Part shown: piece after piece, positions 8,330 through 16,265 of the stretch
Layout of the letters: each line of letters begins with the position of its first letter
Position numbering within the stretch: position 1 is the first letter of the stretch
Source: VRUE01 sp963701265
Lineage (GTDB): Bacteria; Actinomycetota; Thermoleophilia; Solirubrobacterales; 70-9
Reading direction: 5' to 3'
Assembly: GCA_963701265.1 (NCBI GenBank)
Contig: OY969581.1
Span: 310,001 to 374,000, forward strand
DNA length: 64,000 nucleotides
Program-made: the position numbers and the translations under genes
The notes under the pieces: generated by a model
The model's input: the letters and a program-made list of their open reading frames with translations, nothing else
The model's database searches: none
What the model was told of the DNA's origin: nothing

Positions 8330-8518
8330 ATGAAGCGCAGGATGCAACCACGACAGTTGAAGAGCCTCGTCGAGACCGGGCATTACAAGCCCGAGCCCTC
8401 CCTCGTCGCCGCAGCGATGCTGCAGCGCCGCGGCGTGCGCGAACTGCTGACCAGCGAGAGCTTTATGCGAGCTGGTCGAATCCCCCCGGCTCCAGAAGCC
8501 GGCAGCCGGGCAGCCTGA
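8330..8518 (+). CDS. Small basic hypothetical protein (62 residues)
   Basis: Reads MKRRMQPRQLKSLVETGHYK, then PEPSLVAAAMLQRRGVRELL and a short Ala/Pro tail. A purine-rich GAGAG lies upstream of the ATG. The central segment, proline followed by an amphipathic LVAAAMLQRR helix, is loosely like the end of FlgM-type anti-sigma factors, but this is only a resemblance. Its last 56 bp overlap the 3' end of convergent thiL, so the coding claim is moderate. An alternative start is Met5. Confidence 0.5.
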   Translation: MKRRMQPRQLKSLVETGHYKPEPSLVAAAMLQRRGVRELLTSESFMRAGRIPPAPEAGSRAA

Positions 8519-9455
8519 TCTCGACCCCCGATCCGACGATCACCGCGCCGATCTCGGTCAGTGCGATGTCGTTTTCCGCCTCTTCGACGCGGCGACGGGC
8601 CTCGGAGACGCGCTCGGGCGGAATGCTGGCCAGCAGCTCGTAGTCCTCGCCGCCATTGAGCAGTTGCCAGGGGTCACGGCCGGTCGCCTCGCTCAGGGTC
8701 CTCGCGGCCGCTGACAGCGGCACTGCCTCGGCCTCGATCGCGAGCTTGACGCCACTGGCCTGTGCCATGTGGCCGGCATCGGCGCCGAGCCCGTCGCTGA
8801 GGTCGATCATCGCCGTCGCCCCCGCGCCCGCCAGGGCGCTTCCGGCCGCGAGTCGCGGTGTTGGCTCCAATTGGCGCTCGATCAGCGATGAGCGCAGCTT
8901 TTTCCCACCTATGGCGTGGTCGATCCTGCGCTCGTCGTCATCGAGGAGGACGAGGCCCGCGCCCGCGCCGCCGATCTCGCCGGTGAGGACGAGGACGTCT
9001 CCAGGGCGAGCGCCGCCGCGGGTGAGGAAGGCGTCCGGGGTGGGCGCGTGCCCAATCACCGTGACGGCGAGGAAGAGCTCGCTCGCCCGAGTCAGATCGC
9101 CGCCAACGAGATCGGTGCCGGTTGCGCTGGCGAGGGCGGTCATGCCGTCGAGCAGCTCGATGCATTCCTCCTCGCTGAGATCGGGGGGCAGACCGAGCAC
9201 GACGTAGGCCTCGCCGGCTTCGGCCCCCATCGCCGCCAGGTCAGAGAGCGCCGTGGCGAGGGCCTTGTGCCCGATCTGCGCCGGGCTGGCGAGATCGCGG
9301 CGGAAGTGCACGCCGTCGACGAGCGCATCGACCGAGGTCGCCGTGGCGCCACCGGGCACGCTGACCGCGGCATCGTCGCCGCTGCCGAGGTGGATGCGCG
9401 GCCCGTCAGCGGGTAGCCGCTCCCGTATCCGCGCCAAGAGCTCGAACTCGCCCAT
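8463..9455 (-). CDS. thiL: Thiamine-monophosphate kinase
   Basis: Phosphorylates thiamine monophosphate to the cofactor thiamine diphosphate. The product starts MGEFELLARIRERLP, the family N-terminus, so ATG 9455 is preferred to the in-frame start at 9488. Then come IHLGSGDDAAV (ATP/Mg aspartates), TSVDALVDGVHFRRD, KALATALSDLAAMGA and GGDLTR, all AIRS/ThiL signatures. C-terminal LSDGLG and NGGEDYELLASIP complete the set. About 330 residues is normal. It stands alone on this strand; the next gene upstream is divergent. Confidence 0.93.
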   Translation of the reverse strand: MGEFELLARIRERLPADGPRIHLGSGDDAAVSVPGGATATSVDALVDGVHFRRDLASPAQIGHKALATALSDLAAMGAEAGEAYVVLGLPPDLSEEECIELLDGMTALASATGTDLVGGDLTRASELFLAVTVIGHAPTPDAFLTRGGARPGDVLVLTGEIGGAGAGLVLLDDDERRIDHAIGGKKLRSSLIERQLEPTPRLAAGSALAGAGATAMIDLSDGLGADAGHMAQASGVKLAIEAEAVPLSAAARTLSEATGRDPWQLLNGGEDYELLASIPPERVSEARRRVEEAENDIALTEIGAVIVGSGVEIRLPGCRLLEPGGFDQLA

Positions 9456-9503
9456 GGGCCGCATTGTCCTCCTAGCCTCCCCCGTCACTAAGGTCCGGCG
9501 CTA

Positions 9504-10568
9504 GTGGAGCGCCGTCAGCCCCTTCTACATCGCATCGGTGAGGCCGGCGCGAAATTCGGAACCAAGCCGCCGCGCAGCAAACGGGTGCGGCTGGCGATCC
9601 AGCTCGGCATCGCCATCGTGGTCTTCGGCTTTCTCGTCCTCACCGTGGTCGACCAGTGGGCAGAGATCAAGGACAAGGGGGTGCACTTCCACGTCCTCTG
9701 GCTGATTCCGGCCTTCATCGTCCTGCCGATCTTCTACGCGCTCAACGCGATCGGTTGGGACCTGATCCTGCGCTTCCTCGGCCACAGGCTCGGCTGGGCG
9801 CGAGCCCAGGTTGCCTGGGGGCAGCCGCTGCTGGCCCGCTATGTCCCGGGCAGCGTTCTCTATGTGCTGGGCCGGGTGCTGCTATCCGAGCGCGCCGGGG
9901 TGCCGCGGCGCCTGACGGTGGCCAGCATCGTCTACGAACAGGCGCTGCAGGCGACCTCGGCGATCGTCGTCGCCGCCTACTTCCTGATCGTCCACCCCGA
10001 CCTGCAGGGACAGCCGCTGCGCTGGGCGATCCTGCTGCTGATCCCGCTTTTGATCACCGTCTTGCACCCGCGCGTCTTCGGGCCGCTGGCCAATCGCGTG
10101 CTGCGTGCCTTCGGCCGTGAGCCGCTGCCGGAGGTGATGCCCCTGCGAGGGGTGATCGTGGTGATGGCTTTCTACGCCGTCAACTGGGGCGTGATCGCCA
10201 TCGGCATCTACTGCGTCGCTCGCTCGGTCAGCTCGATCTCACCCAGTCAGCTGATGGTCGCCGGGGCAGCGCAGGCCTTTGGCTACGTCGCCGCGTTGGC
10301 CACCCTGGTTGCGCCCGCCGGGCTGGGCATCCGCGACGCGGCCTTTGCCTGGGCCTTCAAGGTGGCGGCGCCCGGGGACAGCTTCGCGGTTGCATCGCTG
10401 ATCGCGATCGTGGTGCGAGGGGTGCAGACGGTGGTCGAGATCTTGTACGTCGGGATCGTTACGGCATTGGGTCGACGCGAGGGTTGGTCGATCCATACCG
10501 GGGTGATTCACGCCTCACCTGAAGAGGAGAAGGCGGTCGCTAGCTCACAGGGGGATGCGGGCACCTAG
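9504..10568 (+). CDS. Lysylphosphatidylglycerol synthase-like integral membrane protein
   Basis: Belongs to the UPF0104/LPG_synthase_TM (flippase-like) group, membrane proteins often linked to lipid or glycolipid handling. The 354-residue product (GTG at 9504) has about eight hydrophobic segments. Family features are ALNAIGWDLILRFLGHR, LLARYVPGSVLYVLGR (the RY.PG.. motif), VASIVYEQALQ and the late PAGLGIRDAAFAW segment. There is no cytosolic synthase domain, so lysyl transfer is not expected. The last 24 bp overlap the convergent GT-C gene. Confidence 0.85.
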   Translation: MERRQPLLHRIGEAGAKFGTKPPRSKRVRLAIQLGIAIVVFGFLVLTVVDQWAEIKDKGVHFHVLWLIPAFIVLPIFYALNAIGWDLILRFLGHRLGWARAQVAWGQPLLARYVPGSVLYVLGRVLLSERAGVPRRLTVASIVYEQALQATSAIVVAAYFLIVHPDLQGQPLRWAILLLIPLLITVLHPRVFGPLANRVLRAFGREPLPEVMPLRGVIVVMAFYAVNWGVIAIGIYCVARSVSSISPSQLMVAGAAQAFGYVAALATLVAPAGLGIRDAAFAWAFKVAAPGDSFAVASLIAIVVRGVQTVVEILYVGIVTALGRREGWSIHTGVIHASPEEEKAVASSQGDAGT

Positions 10569-11636
10569 CTGGTAGGCGGTCAGTCCCAGCAGCAGGAGCT
10601 GGAGTGGTCGATCCCTCGAGAGAGCCGCGGCTGGGAGAGGCCAGAGGAGGTACCAGGGGAGGAGCCATGAGGTGGCCAGGAGGAGGCCCGTGGTGGCCCA
10701 GGCTGTTGCTCGGAGCCAGTCACCGGTGCGATGGGTCCAGGCAAGGAGGTAGATGACCAGGGCGGCGTAGAGGGCCAGGGCGGTGGTGCGGACCGGGTCT
10801 GGATCCAGGCCGGTTAGGCGGGCGGTGGTGATCGGGATGCTCATGTGGCTGGTGCGGTCCTGGTTCTCGCCGGCGAGGGTGAAGGCGTGGAGCCAGCTCC
10901 AGTCGAAGGTGAGGTGGGCCGCGACTCCGAGTAGGGCCACGGCCACGCCAGCGCCGAGCAGGAACCGGCCGCGACGCTGCGTCCCGAGCAGCGCGAAGGG
11001 GAGGGCGATTGCGGCTGTCGACTTTGTCGCGCATGCCGAAACAAAAGCGCCAGCGCCGAGGCCCTCGCGGGCGCTGAGCATGGCGGCGATACCAAGCGTC
11101 ATCAGCAGCACGGCGAGGCCGTCGTTGTGGGGGCCGCCGACGACGTGGACGAGGACGAGGGGGTTGAGGGCGACGAAGGCTGCGGCCCTGGTCGGGTCGA
11201 TGCCGCGGGCGGGGGCGAGGCGGGCAACTGCGAACGCCGTTGCCAGGACGGCAGCCGCCGATAGCGCCTTGATCACGTAGACGGCCGCGTCAACTGGGAG
11301 CCAGGCCAGCGGGTCGGTCGCCAGGGTGAACAGCGGTCCGTAGGCGCTGGTGGTTTCGGTCCAGGTGACCTGGGAGAAGGCGGGGTCCGAGGGAACGCTC
11401 AGTGGTGGGTCGAGGTAGGGGTCGAGGCCGTGCAGGACGCCGAGGCGGGCGTAGTCGACGTAGCTGTAGACGTCGTGGGAGAGCAGCGGCGGCAGGCAGG
11501 CGAAGAGGACGACGAGGAGGACGATCGCCGTCCAGACCAGGCGCCGTCCCAGGCGAGGCGCCCAGACGAGCGCGCCGAGGTAGGCGGCGAAGCCGGCCCA
11601 GACCAGGCCGTAGGCGACCCCCGGCGCGAGGGTCAG
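10545..11636 (-). CDS. GT-C glycosyltransferase (GT87/DUF2029-like), probable CTG start
   Basis: Integral membrane glycosyltransferase expected to use a polyprenyl-phosphate sugar for envelope glycans. Coding extends well upstream of the first standard start (GTG 11276): the frame from 11636 encodes two membrane segments and the GT-C catalytic loop SHDVYSYVDYARLGVLHGL with its Asp, then LDPYLDPP. No ATG, GTG or TTG lies between the in-frame TAG of the PBP gene (11637-11639) and 11276. The CTG at 11634-11636, directly after that TAG, has GGGAG seven bases upstream and is the best start. That gives about 363 residues and roughly ten membrane segments. The start is inferred; the homology is not in doubt. 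Confidence 0.75.
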   Translation of the reverse strand: MTLAPGVAYGLVWAGFAAYLGALVWAPRLGRRLVWTAIVLLVVLFACLPPLLSHDVYSYVDYARLGVLHGLDPYLDPPLSVPSDPAFSQVTWTETTSAYGPLFTLATDPLAWLPVDAAVYVIKALSAAAVLATAFAVARLAPARGIDPTRAAAFVALNPLVLVHVVGGPHNDGLAVLLMTLGIAAMLSAREGLGAGAFVSACATKSTAAIALPFALLGTQRRGRFLLGAGVAVALLGVAAHLTFDWSWLHAFTLAGENQDRTSHMSIPITTARLTGLDPDPVRTTALALYAALVIYLLAWTHRTGDWLRATAWATTGLLLATSWLLPWYLLWPLPAAALSRDRPLQLLLLGLTAYQLGARIPL

Positions 11637-13781
11637 CTATTCGCTCCCGGCTTCGCTTGCGCCCTCGCCGCCACCGACACTCGCGGCGGGCGGTGGCGGG
11701 GGCACCGGGGTCGGCTCCTGCCCCGCGCCCGGGGCGTAGGCGTCGGGGTTGTAGCCGCCGGTCACTTCTTCGCCGATTTCCCTGGCCTGTTCCTCTTCGG
11801 CGCTTTCAGGGCCGTTCTCGCCGCCGCCGGAATGACTGCGCGGGGCCGCGGCGGTGTACTTGCCGAAGTACGGCGCCCAGCTGATCGGGTGCTGCGGCTG
11901 CTTGAACTCCTCGCAGGGAACTTCCGCGCCGGAGTAGAGCGAGTGCCAGATTTCGGCCGGGAAGGTGCCGCCGAAGACGGTGATGCCGTGCACGCTGGTC
12001 ATTTCGATCGCGTTGGACTGGGGGTAGCCGACCCAGACCACGGTCGCCAGGTTGGGCTGGTAGCCGGCGAACCAGGCGTCGGTCTCGCGGTCGGTCGTGC
12101 CGGTCTTGCCGGCCTGGCCGGCGCAGCCGGTGTAGGCAGCGGTGCCGGTGCCTTCGGTGATGTTGTCGTGCAGGAGGCGGGTCACCTCGTAGGCGACCGC
12201 TTCGGAGACGACCCGGCGCGGCGGCACGCGGTCGGGTCGCTCGGTCTTGCCACCGGGGAAGTCGACCCGCTTGATCGCGACCGGGTCGTGGCGGATGCCG
12301 CCGTTGGCCAGGGTCGCGTAGGCGCTGGCCATTTCCAGCGGCGAGACGCCGATGCGCAGGCCGCCGATGCCCTCGGCCGGGATCCCGTCGAGCGGGCTGG
12401 TGATGCCCAGCGAGTGGGCCGTCTCGGCGACCCGCTCCGGCCCGACGTCGAGGTCGAGCTGGGCGAAGACGGTGTTGTCGGAGGCGACCGTCGCCTGCTG
12501 CAGGTTGACGTTGCCGAGGTAGCCCTCGTCGGCGGTGTGGACGTCCCAGTGGCCCCACTCGGGCAGGTCGAGGCTGAGCGGTTTCGAGGTGTAGTAGGTC
12601 GAGTAGGGGTCGATGCCCTGCTTGAGCGCCGTGGTCAGGACGAAGGTCTTGAAGGTCGAGCCGGGCTGGCGATGGCCCTGGGCGGCGAGGTTGAACTGGC
12701 TGGAGTCATAGCTGGAGCTGGAGACCATCGACTCGATCTCGCCGTTGTCCGGATCGATCGAGACCAGCGCCGAGGAGGGGTCGGTCGAGTAGGGCAGCGC
12801 CGAGCGCATCGCTTCCAGGCCGACTTCCTGCAGGCGCGGCTGCAGGGTCGTGTGGACCTCGATGCCGCCGTCGCGGACCGTTTTGGCGCCGTAGCGCTCG
12901 ATCAGCTCGTGTTCGACGTAGTCGAAGAAGAAAGGTTCGCGGTGGGCGAAGTAGGAGCCGGAGACGTCGAGCCCGAGCCCGCGCTCTTCGGCCTGCCTGG
13001 CGCGGTCGGGGGAGAGGTAGCCGAGGTTGGCCATCTTGGTCAGCACCGCGTTGCGCCGCCGCAGCGCTTCGTCAGGGTGGAGGATCGGGTTGTATTCGGA
13101 GGGCGCCTGCGGCAGGCCGGCGAGCAGCGCCGCCTGTTCGAGCGTCAGCTTCGAGACCGGCTTGGAGAAGTAGATCTTCGAGGCGGCGCCGACGCCGATC
13201 GCGGTCGATCCTTCGACCGTCCCGTAGGAGGCGGTGTTGAGGTACTGGTCGAGGATCTGCTTGCGCGAGTGGTGCTCGGAGTACTCGATCGCCAGCTTGG
13301 CCTCGATGATCTTGCGTTCGAGGTCGCGCTTGGGGTTGCGCAGGCAGAGGTTGCGGACCAGCTGTTGGGTGATCGTCGAGCCGCCCTCGACCGTCCTGCC
13401 GGCTTCGAGGTTCTTCACCGCGGCGCGGGCGATGCCCTCGGGGTCGATGCCGCCGTGCTCGTAGAAGCGCTGGTCCTCGATCGCGACCGTGGCCAGCTGC
13501 AGTGGCTTGGGCACGCGCTGGAGCGAGACCGGGGCCCGCGCCTCTTCTGAGGAGATCAGCCCCAGCTTGCTGCCGTCGCCGGCGTAGATCACCGAGTTAC
13601 CGGTGCGATCGACCGTCCTGCAGGAGGCCAGCGAGGGCGCCTCGGCGGCAACGTCGAGCACCCAGGAGGCGACCGCGAACACGCCGAGCACGATGACGAC
13701 GAAGAGGGTGCCGCCGAGCAGGGCCAGCTTGCCTCCAAGCCCACCGCGCCGCCGCTGACGTCGCCGATTGCGCTGCGCCAT
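11637..13781 (-). CDS. Class A penicillin-binding protein (transglycosylase/transpeptidase)
   Basis: Bifunctional peptidoglycan polymerase. The 714-residue product has a basic cytoplasmic tail, one membrane anchor (about residues 18-42) and a GT51 domain with Glu102 (AIEDQRFYEH) and GGSTITQQLVRNL. The transpeptidase has SxxK at Ser375 (GSTFK), SDN at 434-436 and KTGT at 559-562. The C-terminus is a low-complexity Gly/Pro/Glu-rich extension. It follows the mscS-like gene by 31 bp and its TAG directly abuts the proposed CTG start of the GT-C gene, giving a three-gene envelope operon. Confidence 0.95.
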   Translation of the reverse strand: MAQRNRRRQRRRGGLGGKLALLGGTLFVVIVLGVFAVASWVLDVAAEAPSLASCRTVDRTGNSVIYAGDGSKLGLISSEEARAPVSLQRVPKPLQLATVAIEDQRFYEHGGIDPEGIARAAVKNLEAGRTVEGGSTITQQLVRNLCLRNPKRDLERKIIEAKLAIEYSEHHSRKQILDQYLNTASYGTVEGSTAIGVGAASKIYFSKPVSKLTLEQAALLAGLPQAPSEYNPILHPDEALRRRNAVLTKMANLGYLSPDRARQAEERGLGLDVSGSYFAHREPFFFDYVEHELIERYGAKTVRDGGIEVHTTLQPRLQEVGLEAMRSALPYSTDPSSALVSIDPDNGEIESMVSSSSYDSSQFNLAAQGHRQPGSTFKTFVLTTALKQGIDPYSTYYTSKPLSLDLPEWGHWDVHTADEGYLGNVNLQQATVASDNTVFAQLDLDVGPERVAETAHSLGITSPLDGIPAEGIGGLRIGVSPLEMASAYATLANGGIRHDPVAIKRVDFPGGKTERPDRVPPRRVVSEAVAYEVTRLLHDNITEGTGTAAYTGCAGQAGKTGTTDRETDAWFAGYQPNLATVVWVGYPQSNAIEMTSVHGITVFGGTFPAEIWHSLYSGAEVPCEEFKQPQHPISWAPYFGKYTAAAPRSHSGGGENGPESAEEEQAREIGEEVTGGYNPDAYAPGAGQEPTPVPPPPPAASVGGGEGASEAGSE

Positions 13782-13812
13782 AGAAGGGAGGGTACTTCGG
13801 CCCCGGGGCCGC

Positions 13813-14229
13813 TCAGGCCTGGGTGTCTTCGGTCGAGAGGTTGTGGATGATCCCGTCGACCAGCATCTGGTTGGGGATTGCCACGGTGGTGCCGTCGCCG
13901 GGGCTGACGTAGGTGTAGGAGAGCGTCATGTCGGTGACCCGGCCGTCGACTTGCTCGAAGGAGATGCGGTCGCCGATCTTGATCGGCTGCGAGACGGCGA
14001 GCTGAACGCCGGCGATCATGTTGGCGATCGTGTGCTGGGCGGCGAAGCCGATGATCGCCGCCAGCACCGCGGTCGAGGCGAGGATCCCCGTCGCCAGCCG
14101 CTTCAGCTCGGTGAACTGGCTGAGCGCGATCGCGACCAGGACGAGGAAGACGACCAGGATCAGCAGGCGGCGCAGGAAGCGCAGCCGCGTCTTGGTCGAG
14201 CGCGAGACCTGTGAGACTGCCGGCGTCAT
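13813..14229 (-). CDS. Small MscS-family mechanosensitive channel
   Basis: Osmotic safety-valve family. The roughly 138-residue product has one leading membrane helix, then the pore-lining TM3 segment (GILASTAVLAAIIGFAAQHT) and the beta domain start IANMIAGVQLAVSQPIKIGD followed by GRVTDMTLSYTYV and IPNQMLVDG. It lacks the large C-terminal domain of E. coli MscS, as many short actinobacterial members do. ATG 14229 is used; GTG 14238 is also in frame. The ATG overlaps the ATG of the divergent CPBP gene (CATG), and neither has a Shine-Dalgarno, so leaderless transcripts are likely. Confidence 0.88.
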   Translation of the reverse strand: MTPAVSQVSRSTKTRLRFLRRLLILVVFLVLVAIALSQFTELKRLATGILASTAVLAAIIGFAAQHTIANMIAGVQLAVSQPIKIGDRISFEQVDGRVTDMTLSYTYVSPGDGTTVAIPNQMLVDGIIHNLSTEDTQA

Positions 14230-14920
14230 GGATGCCACGGTATCCGCAAAGCCCGCCGTCTTCCCCTACGCGAACTGGGGTCCGCTCGCCGCAGTGCTCG
14301 GCGTGCTGCTGGCGCTTGGGACCGGGATCGTGCTCTCGGTTCCGGTGGCGATCATCGACAACCCGCCGCAGGGCGGTGACCTCAGCGATCTGGCGAACGC
14401 GCTGGTGCAGCTGGCAACGGCGCTCGGCTTTCTGCTGGTGCCGTTCGCGATCGCGGCCGGGCGCGGGGCGACCGTGCGCCAGGCGGCCTCGCAGCTGGGG
14501 CTGCGCAGCTTCCGCCCGGGGGCGATCAAGTGGATGTTCGCCGCGATCGGCGCCTACCTGCTCTTCGCGATCGTCTACACCGCGATCTTCGGCCAGCCCG
14601 AGCAGAAGGACATCGCCGAAGACTTCGGCACGGTGCCGGTGCAGGTCCTGCTGATCGTGATCGCGGCGCCGATCAGCGAGGAGGTCTGCTTCCGCGGCAT
14701 GCTCTTCGGCGGCCTGCGCGAGCGCTGGCCGCGGATCGCCGCCGCCCTGCTCAGCGGCCTGATCTTCGGCGGCCTGCACGCGATCACCGGCCTCAGCGCC
14801 GTGCCGGTGCTGGTCGCCTTCGGCTTCATCCTCGCCCTGCTCTACGAGAAGACCGGCTCGATCTGGCCGGGAATCCTGCTGCACATGCTGAACAACTCGG
14901 TGGCCCTGCTGGGGCAGTAG
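14228..14920 (+). CDS. CPBP-family intramembrane metalloprotease
   Basis: CAAX-protease/bacteriocin-processing (ABI) family membrane protein. The 230-residue product has about six hydrophobic segments and the diagnostic motifs SEEVCFRGMLFGGL (EExxxR), FGGLHAITG (catalytic His) and LLHMLNNSVALL (final His/Asn). ATG 14228 gives MDATVSAKPAV; a longer in-frame reading to 14018 would be Arg-rich and unlike the family. The substrate is unknown. A strong hairpin lies 13 bp after the stop. Confidence 0.9.
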   Translation: MDATVSAKPAVFPYANWGPLAAVLGVLLALGTGIVLSVPVAIIDNPPQGGDLSDLANALVQLATALGFLLVPFAIAAGRGATVRQAASQLGLRSFRPGAIKWMFAAIGAYLLFAIVYTAIFGQPEQKDIAEDFGTVPVQVLLIVIAAPISEEVCFRGMLFGGLRERWPRIAAALLSGLIFGGLHAITGLSAVPVLVAFGFILALLYEKTGSIWPGILLHMLNNSVALLGQ

Positions 14921-14932
14921 CGGGCAAAGAAA

Positions 14933-14951
14933 CGGCCCGCATGGCGGGCCG
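14933..14951 (+). terminator. Hairpin after the CPBP gene
   Basis: CGGCCCGC (14933-14940), loop ATG, GCGGGCCG (14944-14951): a perfect 8-bp GC-only stem 13 bp after the stop. No U-tract follows, common for terminators in high-GC actinobacteria. Confidence 0.55.
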
Positions 14952-14956
14952 GATCT

Positions 14957-15000
14957 GGGTGAAGTCGCGAATGCAGCACGACGACCGATTGATAACCGAG
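14957..15000 (+). repeat. Partial inverted copy of the 5' half of the tRNA-like gene
   Basis: This strand reads GGGTGAAGTCGCGA, then CGACCGATTGATAACCGAG. The minus-strand tRNA-like gene at 15104-15194 reads GGGTGAAGTTGCGA, then CGACTGATTGATAACCAG. The match covers the 5' acceptor end, D-arm and anticodon-arm region, in inverted orientation, and stops there: no matching T-arm is found downstream (15010-15065). Confidence 0.65.
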
Positions 15001-15103
15001 CACAAGGCTACCAAGGTGAGGACTGTTCGCTAGGCGGGAACTACCCCGCAGGCCGCCTGATCCTTGCACCTCGACCAATCCTCAGATGGGACATCAACTA
15101 GAG

Positions 15104-15194
15104 CGGAGGGCGGGGGACTCGAACCCCATCCAGACAGTCAAGTCCGAACTTCTGGTTATCAATCAGTCGTTGCGACCTCGCAACTTCACCCTCC
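15104..15194 (-). tRNA. tRNA-like gene with 8/4 acceptor/T-stem and long variable arm (GAU in anticodon position)
   Basis: Reading from 15194: an 8-bp acceptor stem (GGAGGGTG with CGCCCTCC), linker AA, a 6-bp D-stem GTTGCG/CGCAAC closed by the 4-nt loop AGGT, a weak anticodon arm with loop TTGATAA (GAU), a variable arm of about 6 bp (TCGGAC/GTCTGG, loop TTGACT), a 4-bp T-stem with loop TTCGAGT, and discriminator G. No CCA is encoded. The 6-bp D-stem with 4-nt loop, 8-bp acceptor, long variable arm and G73 are tRNA-Sec-like features, but the anticodon is not UCA. The anticodon stem has only three pairs flanked by A-A and A-C mismatches, so it may be an allo-tRNA or a decaying pseudogene. Confidence 0.55.
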
Positions 15195-15248
15195 GCTGCG
15201 TTGAAACGTATTGGCGACATCTGGCAAATCAAGGGCCATCTTTCTAAT

Positions 15249-15269
15249 TTGACAAAGAATTGGTTCTTT
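15249..15269 (+). promoter_or_regulatory. Possible -35 box and palindrome upstream of the L,D-transpeptidase
   Basis: TTGACA at 15249-15254 fits a -35 element. It runs into the perfect inverted repeat AAAGAA-TTGG-TTCTTT (15254-15269), which would lie in the promoter spacer like an operator. No convincing -10 is seen 17 bp downstream (TCACAC), so the promoter call is weak; the palindrome is clear. Confidence 0.4.
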
Positions 15270-15305
15270 CGTCACACGACCGCGCGATCGGTAAGAATCC
15301 AGCCC

Positions 15306-16265
15306 GTGATTCGCCGCCTCGTCCCCTTTCTCGCTTTCCTCTGCGCCCTTGCCATCCCGGCGACCGCGCTGGGGGCTGCGCCGAAAGCGCCCACCGGCCC
15401 GCTTGAGGCGACGGTGAAGATCCAGGTCGGGCACCTGCATGGCGGCAAGGCGCAGATCTACAGCAAGGTGCCGGTGGTCGGTTCGATCGCGCCGTTCGCG
15501 CCCGGGCAGAAGGTCGAGGTCTCCTTTTTCCTCGACGGCAAGCCACTGCTGAGCCGCAAGGTGGCGGTGCAGAAGGGCAAGGGTGATTCCGGCACGTTCC
15601 GCGCCAGTGTTCTGCTGCGCGAAGGCGGCGTGTACGCGGCCAGCGCTCAACATGAAGCGAACGCGGTGCTCGGCGGCGACAGCACGGTCCGCAAGAGCTG
15701 GAAGGTCAGCTACCCGGCCCTGCACCAGGGTCAGTGCGGCGACGTCGTCGTCGGCTTCAAGAAGGCGATGCGGAAGATGGGCTACATCGCCAACAGCGGC
15801 CGCTGCTTCGGCGGCAAGACCGCCCGTGGCGTGTTGGCCTACCGCAAAGTCAACGGCATGTCGCGCAGCTACCGCGCCGGCGCTGGCCTGGTCAAGAGCG
15901 CCTTCTCGGGCAAGGGCGAATACCACGTGATCCACCCCGCCGCCGGCGAACACCTCGAGGCGCCGCTCTCCAAGCAGGTGCTCGTCTTCGCCAAGGGCGA
16001 CAAGCCGTTCGCGGTCTACCCGATCTCCTCGGGCAAGAGCTCGACTCCGACCGTGACCGGTCACTTCACCTTCATCCGCCAGGAACCGGGCTACAACTCG
16101 CACGGCATGTACTACTCGTTCTACTTCTACGGCGGTTACGCGGTGCACGGTTACGAATCGGTGCCCGACTACCCCGCCAGCCACGGTTGCATCCGCACCT
16201 TCATCGCCGACCAGCCGGAGATCTACGAGCGGATCAATTACGGCGAGGACATCTTCGTCTTCTGA
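15306..16265 (+). CDS. Secreted L,D-transpeptidase (YkuD domain)
   Basis: Forms 3-3 cross-links in peptidoglycan or attaches wall proteins. With GTG 15306 the product begins VIRRLVPFLAFLCALAIPAT, a signal peptide cleaved near Ala-Leu-Gly-Ala. The central region (about residues 150-200) resembles a peptidoglycan-binding module. The C-terminal catalytic domain has GHFTFIRQEPG, HGYESVPDYPASHGCIRTF with nucleophile Cys near residue 295, and ends at INYGEDIFVF. About 319 residues. Its stop codon lies inside the left arm of the repeat hairpin at 16263-16366. Confidence 0.9.
   Translation: MIRRLVPFLAFLCALAIPATALGAAPKAPTGPLEATVKIQVGHLHGGKAQIYSKVPVVGSIAPFAPGQKVEVSFFLDGKPLLSRKVAVQKGKGDSGTFRASVLLREGGVYAASAQHEANAVLGGDSTVRKSWKVSYPALHQGQCGDVVVGFKKAMRKMGYIANSGRCFGGKTARGVLAYRKVNGMSRSYRAGAGLVKSAFSGKGEYHVIHPAAGEHLEAPLSKQVLVFAKGDKPFAVYPISSGKSSTPTVTGHFTFIRQEPGYNSHGMYYSFYFYGGYAVHGYESVPDYPASHGCIRTFIADQPEIYERINYGEDIFVF

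Noticed and set aside
8330..8518. Assigning FlgM (anti-sigma-28) to the small ORF
   Set aside because: Resemblance is limited to one short helix, and no flagellar gene is nearby.
11430..13550. A 706-codon open frame on the plus strand
   Set aside because: It lies exactly opposite the PBP gene and reflects GC-rich codon bias; it has Val/Asp/Gly/Arg-rich low-complexity content and no recognisable domain.
15104..15194. Calling the tRNA-like gene selC (tRNA-Sec)
   Set aside because: The D-arm and acceptor fit, but no UCA can be placed in the anticodon loop and the T-stem is 4 bp.
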